Below are positions 57,173-64,000 of a stretch of DNA of 64,000 bases, one piece after another (the stretch's first letter is position 1; each line of letters opens with the position of its first letter). The position numbers and the translations under genes are program-made. The DNA is from Desulfococcus multivorans (GTDB lineage Bacteria; Desulfobacterota; Desulfobacteria; Desulfobacterales; Desulfococcaceae), in contig NZ_CP015381.1 in the NCBI RefSeq assembly GCF_001854245.1, forward strand, positions 1,484,001 to 1,548,000. Reading direction: 5' to 3'. The notes below the pieces were generated by a model. That model searched no databases. It worked only from the letters and a program-made list of their open reading frames with translations, and was not told the DNA's origin.

Positions 57173-58816
57173 TCACCACAGGGATGAACTGATGAAACAT
57201 GTCGATCCCCCGCCATCGTCTTCCTGATCCGAATCCGTGGGGGGCGGCGGTACCGGATCGCCATCGTCGTTTTCGTCCGGATTCGAGGATGGCGGAACGT
57301 GTGCATCCAGATTTGCCGACACCCGATCGGCGAGCAGCGCGTGCATTGCGGTGGTCGGATGCCGGTCATCCCAAAACAGATGTCCGGCGCCGTCAAAATT
57401 GTTTTCGATTTGAAAATTAGGCGACGGTTCGGTCACGTTGCTGAATCCAAAGGCGGCAGGATCCTTTTGGACCGCCGCAAAAAAAGAGAAAACATCGAAT
57501 TCATAGAGGGTCACCTCCGGGTGATCGATACTGAAGCGGTCAATCATTTTGACCAGTTCGGCATTGAAATTGAGGGAAAACGCAGTCGCCGGCGTGGCGT
57601 CCGACGTGCCCAGGGTGTCGGGGATGGCGCCCAGGTCAGGCAGGTTCAACAGCAGAATATGCTGCGCCTCCAATGCCGCCAGGCGTTCCATGGCTCTGTT
57701 GATGTTGTCCACCGCATTCTGAAAGTCGCCGTTGCCGTTCAAAAAATCATTGCCGCCAATCCATATGATGAACAGTGAATCATGGGAAAGCGGGAGAGCT
57801 TTGGCCGCGGTATACGAGGTTACCTGTTCGATCAGACCCGGCGGCACCAGTCCGTCGCTTTGAGCCCCACCGAGAGCCCGGTCATCCAGGGGTGCATTCA
57901 TGTGTGTCAAATCGGCCAGGTATTCGACCCACACCGGACCGTTGGAGAAACGGCCCTGGTAATAAAGGGCGGGGTCAGGATGGAGTTGGTTTTCAATCAG
58001 GAAAAGATTGCCGTTATCCGACAGGCTGTCGCCGAAAACGACAATTTCATCGAATACAGACGGTGAAACGATGGGCGGCGGCGGTGGATCAGGGACAACG
58101 GCTCCCAAAAAATCCACAAGGGCATTTTGCCAGGCATCAGCCATCTTGCCGTATCCATCGTCATTGGGATGGAGCCAGTCCGCCATATCGTCCGAATAAT
58201 TGAGCGCATGCTCCATATCCACAACGACGATGCTGTCCCCGTCGGCTTTTCTCTGCGACGCCATCGCCTGAAGATTCAGGTTATATGCCGAGGTGTCCGG
58301 GCTATGCGGCACCCGGTCGATGATCAATGCGAGAAATACCGTGATGTCGATATCGTAAAGATAAATGTTATCCAGGATACGTTCCACCTCTTCCGTGTCG
58401 GTGGTCAGGCAGTTTGTCCCGATATGCAGGAGTACGATATCGGCTGGGTTTTGCACCAACTGGGAATATACATCATCCGCTACCTTTGAAGCACAGATTC
58501 CGCCATAACCTTCGTGATTGACGTCAAAATCAGGTTCCGCAAGACTGCCCGACAAACGGTTGCCCACGAAATCCACATCATAACCGAGTTCGGTGAGACC
58601 GATATAAAGCGGTTGGCGGTATCCGGTGATATAGTCCTCTGTTCTTGGATCCGGAGACGTATACATGCCGTAGGTAATGGAATCTCCCAGAGGCATGATT
58701 CTGACGAGTGCATCAGCGGAACTTGCCGCAAAGATGCATGTAATGATCAATATAATACTTCTCAATAATTTGAAATTTATGAAGTATTGAACCGGATATT
58801 TCCTGGATAACAACAT
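57173..58816 (-). CDS. Secreted protein with two GDSL/SGNH hydrolase domains
   Basis: 547 residues. Signal peptide about 1-36 (IILIITCIFAASSADA). First SGNH domain about 38-230 with S46 in GDSITYG and DWLHPNDDGY. Second about 255-510 with VVFGDSLSDNGN, IWIGGNDF and WDDRHPTTAMH. The C-terminus is acidic and Pro/Gly-rich and ends GGGSTCFISSSLW, reminiscent of a truncated CFI-box sorting tail. Likely esterases acting on lipid or glycan esters outside the cell. GGGAGG is 6 nt upstream of the ATG. Confidence 0.8.
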   Translation of the reverse strand: MLLSRKYPVQYFINFKLLRSIILIITCIFAASSADALVRIMPLGDSITYGMYTSPDPRTEDYITGYRQPLYIGLTELGYDVDFVGNRLSGSLAEPDFDVNHEGYGGICASKVADDVYSQLVQNPADIVLLHIGTNCLTTDTEEVERILDNIYLYDIDITVFLALIIDRVPHSPDTSAYNLNLQAMASQRKADGDSIVVVDMEHALNYSDDMADWLHPNDDGYGKMADAWQNALVDFLGAVVPDPPPPPIVSPSVFDEIVVFGDSLSDNGNLFLIENQLHPDPALYYQGRFSNGPVWVEYLADLTHMNAPLDDRALGGAQSDGLVPPGLIEQVTSYTAAKALPLSHDSLFIIWIGGNDFLNGNGDFQNAVDNINRAMERLAALEAQHILLLNLPDLGAIPDTLGTSDATPATAFSLNFNAELVKMIDRFSIDHPEVTLYEFDVFSFFAAVQKDPAAFGFSNVTEPSPNFQIENNFDGAGHLFWDDRHPTTAMHALLADRVSANLDAHVPPSSNPDENDDGDPVPPPPTDSDQEDDGGGSTCFISSSLW

Positions 58817-59054
58817 TCAATCCTCCCGAACAAAAATGGACGCTGGACGTTTCAAACAAAGAGTCGAACTTCTTATTGGCAACCGGTTTTTCGTATTGAG
58901 AAATCCTGGGCAGTAAATAAAGAGAAAAACATTTTTTGTCAATAATTATAAATGCCTATAAGTTAAGCAATGGGCGTTGTGAAAAAATCCTGTAACCGTT
59001 TAAGCGGCGAACAGACGGCCGCTGGTGTGCCGTTACGAATGACGGCTGCGAGAA

Positions 59055-61445
59055 TCACCGGTTCCGAGGTTGTCGACAGGCCAGCCAGGCCAGACCGAAG
59101 ATATCGAGAGTGATATCGTTGCGTTTAGGGGCGATGGCGACCGTTTCCAGCAGGGTGGTCCTGGGCGAAAAACGTTTCTCAACGGCGTCGATATCGTCTC
59201 GAAACTGAAGGTCCAACGCCGCTATCTTGTCCCGCACGGCATTGGCCCGTTCAACGGCACGATCCACATCCTTCTTTTCCTTATGGATCCGACCGGCGGA
59301 TTTGACGGCGGTGCCCATTCGGGAGGCCGACGCGGCGCTTGCGACCTTTCGTCCCAGAAAGGCCCCCAGGATGGCGCCACCGAAAGAAACGGCCGATTGA
59401 AGACCTTGGGAGCGAACCTGATCCCGTTCCCGTTCGACGGCCTGCTCAGCCAGCATGAGCCGGTCCTGGAGACGGGCAAACCTGTCGGCGTATTTTCGAC
59501 GCAGTTTTTCGATCGCCGTATCCCGAGCCTCCCGTTCCGCCAGGGAGACGCGTATCCGGAAGGCGCTCTCAGATTCCCCCGGCCGGCTCGTCAGCTTGAG
59601 CGCCGTTGCCTGGTAGATCGTGAGGGGACGGTTAAGGCGAACCCATCGCAACAGGTCTTTGCGCCATTTATCATAGGCGGCCGTTTTGTGCGCCGCGGGA
59701 GGGAGTTCGGCGTATTCGGCATGATCCGGCGGAACAGTGCCGAGGGCTGCAGATGCCACCGGAACGGCACTGCCCCAGTCAAGAGGGACGGGGCCGTTTT
59801 GGAATTGAGCGAACAGGGTTACCGATTGGATCAGGTCGACGCCATACCGGAGGTGGCGGTAATGGATGCTCATCCGGCCGATGAGGCCGGGGAGGTATTG
59901 GTCTCCCGCACCCGCACCTGAGGCGGGGAGGTAATAGGTATCAATCCCAGGCGGCGGCAAAGGCGGGATAGCGGTTCTCGACGGCAATGCCGGCGGAGGC
60001 GATCCCGTTGTCGAGATGGGTTCAGGTATTGTTTCGGGAACCGGGCCGGTGAGCCGACGGATCTGGTCCCGCGTCATGGGGCCGCTCAGATAGGAGAGTG
60101 TCCAGCGGGTCTGGAAGATGACCGGGCGGGTTTCGTGGACGTTATGGAGGAGAAAGACCCTTTTGCCGAGGCGCGACAGGATCCCATCCATCCGGTCCCG
60201 GTCGAATCCGGTTACGGCCGCGGCGCTGTCCAGGCCTGCCAGCACGCGGGCTCTGTCCTGTTCGGTTTGAAGCCGTCCGATGAACCAGGTGCCCATGTTG
60301 GCGAGCCCCTTGTAGTCGAGATCCACGGGATTCTGGGTCGAGAGGACGACACCGAGTCCGAAGGCCCGGGCTTGCTTGAGCAGGTTGAGGAGGGGCTTTT
60401 TGGACGGCGGATTGCTTACCGGCGGAAAATATCCGAAAATTTCATCCATGTAGAGAATGGCCCTGAGGCTCGTCGTTCCCGGCTGGGAGCGGATCCATCC
60501 TATAATCCGGTTCAACAGCAAGGTTACGAAGAACATGCGCCGGCTTTCCGTCAGATGACTGATGGTGAAGATCGATGCCCGGGGAGTGCCCTGGTCGGTG
60601 TAAAGAAAACGAGGGATATCCAGGGGCGGCCCTTCCATCCATGCCGCGAAGCCGGAAACCGCCAGGAGGTTGTTGAGGCGCATGGCCAGTGCGAAACGAT
60701 CCTTTTCAGGAAAAAAGGCCTCGAGGGCCATGACGCCGATGCGATTGAATGGGGGGAATTGGACGGTTTGAATCAGTCCGGCCAGGTCGAGGGTGCGGTC
60801 CTCCGCCCAGGCGTTTTCGAATATGTTGGCGAGGAGAATATGTTCCCGGCTCGATATGGGATTCGCATCGATGCCCAAAAGCGCCAGAAGGCCTGTTACG
60901 GTGGAAGCGATCACTTCCTGAAGAAAGTCACTGTCTGCCGCCGCTCCGGCGGGGGGCGGGGCGAATTCGTGCAGAAGGCTCACCGGTCGACCGGCGGTGC
61001 TGCCCGGGGTGTAGACGGCAATGTCGGCGGCGGCCCGAAGGCGTGCGATCCGCTCGGGTTCCTGGTCCCATTCCGCCAGGCCCGCCCGCCAGGTTTCAGC
61101 TTGCTGCGCGGCATAGGCCTCCGGCGCTATTCCTTGACGAGCCGCGTCCTCGAGAGAAATCCATGGCTGGAAGGCCTCCGCATTCAGGTCTGGGAAACGA
61201 AGCAAAAGATTGGGAAGATCTCCCTTGGGATCGATGGCGATGACCGGTATGCCGTCGATGAGCGCTTCTTCGATGAGCCCGATACCCAAGCCGGTTTTGC
61301 CGCTCCCGGTCATGCCGATGATGACGGCATGGGTGGTAAGATCCTTGGCGTCATAAAGCATCAGGTCCTGCCGGCAGCACTGATCCTTTGGGTCATAGAT
61401 TCGGCCGAGGTAGAACGCGCCGAGCTTTTCATAAATCTTTTTCAT
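59055..61445 (-). CDS. HerA-like P-loop ATPase with long coiled-coil tail
   Basis: 796 residues. Walker A is G44-MTGSGKTG near residue 50, and AILYMDEIFGYFPP with the downstream STQNPVDLDYKGLANMGTWF are typical HerA/DUF87-type features. These pump DNA or act as hexameric helicases. About residues 590-780 are charged helices with heptad character around a short Gly/Ala-rich hydrophobic hairpin (AILGAFLGRKVASAASA). It follows recQ on the same strand with 122 bp between, suggesting a joint DNA-processing role. Confidence 0.8.
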   Translation of the reverse strand: MKKIYEKLGAFYLGRIYDPKDQCCRQDLMLYDAKDLTTHAVIIGMTGSGKTGLGIGLIEEALIDGIPVIAIDPKGDLPNLLLRFPDLNAEAFQPWISLEDAARQGIAPEAYAAQQAETWRAGLAEWDQEPERIARLRAAADIAVYTPGSTAGRPVSLLHEFAPPPAGAAADSDFLQEVIASTVTGLLALLGIDANPISSREHILLANIFENAWAEDRTLDLAGLIQTVQFPPFNRIGVMALEAFFPEKDRFALAMRLNNLLAVSGFAAWMEGPPLDIPRFLYTDQGTPRASIFTISHLTESRRMFFVTLLLNRIIGWIRSQPGTTSLRAILYMDEIFGYFPPVSNPPSKKPLLNLLKQARAFGLGVVLSTQNPVDLDYKGLANMGTWFIGRLQTEQDRARVLAGLDSAAAVTGFDRDRMDGILSRLGKRVFLLHNVHETRPVIFQTRWTLSYLSGPMTRDQIRRLTGPVPETIPEPISTTGSPPPALPSRTAIPPLPPPGIDTYYLPASGAGAGDQYLPGLIGRMSIHYRHLRYGVDLIQSVTLFAQFQNGPVPLDWGSAVPVASAALGTVPPDHAEYAELPPAAHKTAAYDKWRKDLLRWVRLNRPLTIYQATALKLTSRPGESESAFRIRVSLAEREARDTAIEKLRRKYADRFARLQDRLMLAEQAVERERDQVRSQGLQSAVSFGGAILGAFLGRKVASAASASRMGTAVKSAGRIHKEKKDVDRAVERANAVRDKIAALDLQFRDDIDAVEKRFSPRTTLLETVAIAPKRNDITLDIFGLAWLACRQPRNR

Positions 61446-61567
61446 GAGACTTCCTCAGTGCAAAAGCGCTTTCGTGACCTTCACAGGCGACGTTATCCGA
61501 CGGTGTTTCATCCCTGGCGCGGGTTGTATCACGTCCCTCGGCCGTTGCACCCAAAACGACGACATTT

Positions 61568-63805
61568 TCAATCGTCCGATTGGTGCCGGCCGGCAAGGAG
61601 ACCCGCTCGGATACACTTCAGGAGATCATAAGAATGTTTCCCGTCGAATTTCTCGTAGACGGGCTTCAACAGATGGGCCTGGTCCTCGGGGAGAGATCTG
61701 ATGACCGATTCGATGTTTTGCTGCTCCTTCAGGGGCAGGGGGACGACTTCGTCGGTGGACAGGCGGCCGGCTTCGATGAGCGCGGCAAGATGCCCGAAGA
61801 TGGTCATCGGGGTCAACTTTCGCTTGCGGGCGATCTCCTCGGGCGAGCATCCCTGATCGAACAGGGTCAGGGTTTCCGCGACAGTCGCTGAAAGCGCATC
61901 CGGCAGCGGCTTGTCCGGCCGGCGCCCGCCCGTTTCCGGCGCGGATTCCCGGATGCTTCGTCCGTGGATCGCCACATGGGCTCGGATGGTCGCCAAAAAC
62001 GGTTCACCGTAACGTTCCAGTTTTGCTTCGCCCACGCCGAAAATCGTCCTCAATTCCTCGGTGGAGGTGGGCTGGAGTTGGATCATTTCCCGAAGGGTGG
62101 CGTCATGAAATACCACGTAAGGAGGGACACCGGCGGCCCGGGCAGTGTCCAGGCGAAGGGTCCGGAGACTTTCCCACAGCGTGATGTCCCCAGGGTCCTT
62201 GAAGGCGGGGGGGCCGGCTTTTCGTTTCGGTGTCTCCGGTCTTTCCTGAATCGACGCGACGTCTTTCCTGAAGCGGATGTGCGCTTCACCGACCAACACG
62301 GCGCGGCTCTCGGGCGCGAGGAAGAACCCCCCACCCTCCGGATCTGTGGAGAGGTATCCCGCCGCCGCCAGTTGGCGGAAGACGGATTTCCATTCATTTC
62401 GGGAAAGCGCCGTGCCGATGCCGAAAGTGGAGACCCGGTTATGGCCGAAACGCTGCACTTTTTCTGTATCCCGGCCGAGCAATACATTGACGAGGTGTTC
62501 GGCGCCGAACCGCTGACCGGTGCGGTAAACGCACGAGAGCGCCTTCCGGGCCGCCAGGGTCCCGTCCCAGGTCTCGACATTCCCGAGGCAGACATCGCAA
62601 TTACCGCAGGGGGACTTCAGGGTTTCGCCGAAATAAGCGAGGAGCATCTGCCTGCGGCACTGGACCGTTTCGGCGTAGCTGAGAACGGCCTCCCCCTTCC
62701 GAAAAAGAATTCGTTTGAACTGTTCGCTTCCCGACGATTCGCTGATCATCCGGCGTATGGCCGTCACGTCCGAAAGACCGTATAGCAGCAACGCATCGGC
62801 CGGTTCTCCGTCGCGTCCGGCGCGGCCCGTTTCCTGATAATACGCTTCGAGTGTCCGGGGCATGCCCAGATGAATCACGAACCGGACATCGGGTTTGTCG
62901 ATGCCCATGCCGAAGGCCACGGTGGCCGCGACGACGACACCGTCTTCCCGCAGGAATCGCCGTTGGTTCGACAGGCGCGTACCGTCGTCCATGCCGGCAT
63001 GGTAGGGAAGGGCGGTGAACCCCATGTCGCGGAGCTTTGCGGCTGTCGATTCAGCCTGACGGCGGCTCAAACAATAGATGATGCCTGAATTCCCCTCGTG
63101 TTTGGATTTGAGGAAAGCGACCAACTGCCGGAGTCCCGATTGTCGCGGTTCCGTTCGGTACAGGATGTTGGGTCGATCAAAGCTGGAGATGAAGTTTCGA
63201 GCCTTTTCGAGATTCAGCTTTGCGATAATCTCCTTTCGGGTGACGGGATCCGCGGTGGCGGTCAGGGCGATTCGAGGAACTCCTGGAAACTGATCTGAAA
63301 GCAGGGAAAGTTTCAGGTATTCGGGCCGGAAATCGTGGCCCCACTGAGAGATGCAATGGGCCTCGTCGATGGCGAACAGCGATATCGGAACGCGACTCAG
63401 AAACGACAGGAAGGCGGGCGTTGTCAGCCGTTCGGGGGCCACGTAGAGCAGATCGATCCTTCCGGAGATTGCTTCCGCTTCGACGTTGCGGATCTGATCA
63501 CGGCTCAGGGTCGAATTGATAAACGCCGCCTGGATGCCGTTCTGGCGAAGCGCATCGGTCTGGTCTTGCATCAGGGCGATGAGGGGCGAGACGACCACCC
63601 CGACACCCGGCCGAATCATGGCTGGAATCTGATAACATAAAGACTTGCCGCTACCGGTGGGCATCAGCACGAAGGCATCTTCACCCCGGATAATATGGCG
63701 AATGATCGCTTCCTGGTGTTCCCGAAACGCCGAGTAGCCGAAACGGGTGCGTAAGATCTTTTCAGGAGATGAATTGGGGAATCGGATGCCGGATTCGTGA
63801 TCCAT
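61568..63805 (-). CDS. recQ: ATP-dependent DNA helicase RecQ
   Basis: 745 residues. Walker A has K54 in [11 protein letters not shown]; the DEAH box is [18 protein letters not shown]. Helicase motif VI is [12 protein letters not shown] zinc-binding RQC segment has [12 protein letters not shown] then CGNCDVC. An HRDC domain ([19 protein letters not shown]) and a winged-helix/HTH tail complete the enzyme. The ATG at 63805 has AAAGGAC about 9 nt upstream; the frame is open further but without a better site. Confidence 0.93.
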   Translation of the reverse strand: MDHESGIRFPNSSPEKILRTRFGYSAFREHQEAIIRHIIRGEDAFVLMPTGSGKSLCYQIPAMIRPGVGVVVSPLIALMQDQTDALRQNGIQAAFINSTLSRDQIRNVEAEAISGRIDLLYVAPERLTTPAFLSFLSRVPISLFAIDEAHCISQWGHDFRPEYLKLSLLSDQFPGVPRIALTATADPVTRKEIIAKLNLEKARNFISSFDRPNILYRTEPRQSGLRQLVAFLKSKHEGNSGIIYCLSRRQAESTAAKLRDMGFTALPYHAGMDDGTRLSNQRRFLREDGVVVAATVAFGMGIDKPDVRFVIHLGMPRTLEAYYQETGRAGRDGEPADALLLYGLSDVTAIRRMISESSGSEQFKRILFRKGEAVLSYAETVQCRRQMLLAYFGETLKSPCGNCDVCLGNVETWDGTLAARKALSCVYRTGQRFGAEHLVNVLLGRDTEKVQRFGHNRVSTFGIGTALSRNEWKSVFRQLAAAGYLSTDPEGGGFFLAPESRAVLVGEAHIRFRKDVASIQERPETPKRKAGPPAFKDPGDITLWESLRTLRLDTARAAGVPPYVVFHDATLREMIQLQPTSTEELRTIFGVGEAKLERYGEPFLATIRAHVAIHGRSIRESAPETGGRRPDKPLPDALSATVAETLTLFDQGCSPEEIARKRKLTPMTIFGHLAALIEAGRLSTDEVVPLPLKEQQNIESVIRSLPEDQAHLLKPVYEKFDGKHSYDLLKCIRAGLLAGRHQSDD

Positions 63806-63904
63806 GACAGCGTCCTTTGGGGTTCGCGGATAGGTTCCAGTTATGAATCCCTTTCCAACCAGCATCACGAAAGTCTGAGCTGGAACTGACAACGAATGTT
63901 ATCA

Positions 63905-64000
63905 TTACCGACAAAAGGAGATCTTGTCAAACGGGTCGCTCAGATCGCCTTCAATCCAGGGTGGAAGGTCCTTACCGATTGACGGGAGCATTGTTTTCAG
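63905..64000 (-). CDS. 3' end of an unidentified gene
   Basis: The last 31 codons of a frame running off the window, ending PPWIEGDLSDPFDKI then SFCR and TAA. The composition looks like real coding sequence but the family is not recognisable from this fragment. It is upstream of recQ on the same strand. Confidence 0.35.
   Translation of the reverse strand: MKTMLPSIGKDLPPWIEGDLSDPFDKISFCR

Noticed and set aside
60135-61631. 498-codon plus-strand frame opposite the HerA-like gene
   Set aside because: Shadow frame; the minus-strand protein has clear Walker A and other ATPase motifs.
63835-63885. Possible seventh, decayed MITE upstream of recQ (TTCCAG...CTGGAA arms and a core resembling GCATCACGAAAGTC)
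   Set aside because: Arm and core similarity is partial and there is no flanking direct repeat, so chance resemblance is possible.

Overview
The window reads as a chromosomal segment of a Gram-negative bacterium, most likely a member of the Desulfobacterota (former Deltaproteobacteria). This placement is inferred from the gene content: a CoA-transferase/GNAT fusion, a pfaD-pfaA type iterative polyketide/fatty acid synthase, LptF/LptG, LPS-core enzymes and a ceramide-type gene set. No rRNA, tRNA, CRISPR array, phage or complete insertion sequence was recognised.

Layout. 0-6.3 kb: a SagB/ThcOx-type oxidoreductase, a SHOCT membrane protein, mutY, rsmG and an acetyl-CoA hydrolase/transferase-GNAT fusion. 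6.3-15.5 kb: a divergent control region, then pfaD and a 2290-residue PfaA-like synthase (KS-AT-ACPx3-KR-DH-like) without pfaB or pfaC. 15.6-22 kb: dtd, tex, a decayed spermidine-synthase fragment, lptF, lptG and a metallophosphoesterase. 22.2-37.1 kb: the most interesting block, which looks like a sphingolipid (ceramide) island. On the minus strand it carries a bacterial ceramide-synthase-like GNAT, a nucleotidyltransferase, then a tight operon of fatty acyl-AMP ligase, CerR-like NAD-dependent reductase, dedicated ACP, serine palmitoyltransferase-like enzyme, ABC exporter and CDP-glycerol-type glycerophosphotransferase. Converging on it are two paralogous CDP-alcohol phosphatidyltransferases around a nucleotidyltransferase-fold gene; a LicC-like cytidylyltransferase diverges from its other end. 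37.3-46.8 kb: a sulfotransferase pseudogene, a radical SAM enzyme, an LCB5/DAG-kinase-like lipid kinase, and an LPS assembly group (LpxL-type acyltransferase, GT39, GT4, WaaP/InaA kinase, GT2, GT9). 47-64 kb: an EEP hydrolase, an M18 aminopeptidase, a DUF255/YyaL protein, a rhodanese-ferritin fusion, a beta-helix secreted protein, an AlgI-type MBOAT with an SGNH partner, a double-GDSL secreted protein, a HerA-like ATPase, recQ and the 3' end of an unidentified gene.

Working model. The FAAL would charge the dedicated ACP, the SPT-like enzyme would condense acyl-ACP with an amino acid, the GNAT would N-acylate and CerR would reduce. The nucleotidyltransferases, CDP-alcohol transferases and glycerophosphotransferase would then build a phospho-headgroup, and the ABC protein would move the product. 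The nearby lptFG, lipid kinase and LPS-core genes fit an outer-membrane role. The chemistry is inferred from family membership and gene order.

Scattered through intergenic gaps are six copies of a 59-96 bp element with 18-19 bp inverted ends. Its flanking direct repeats are about 7 bp and perfect at four sites, 6/7 at one and 5/7 at one. This is the signature of a very small non-autonomous mobile element (MITE), and three of the copies lie in the ceramide island.
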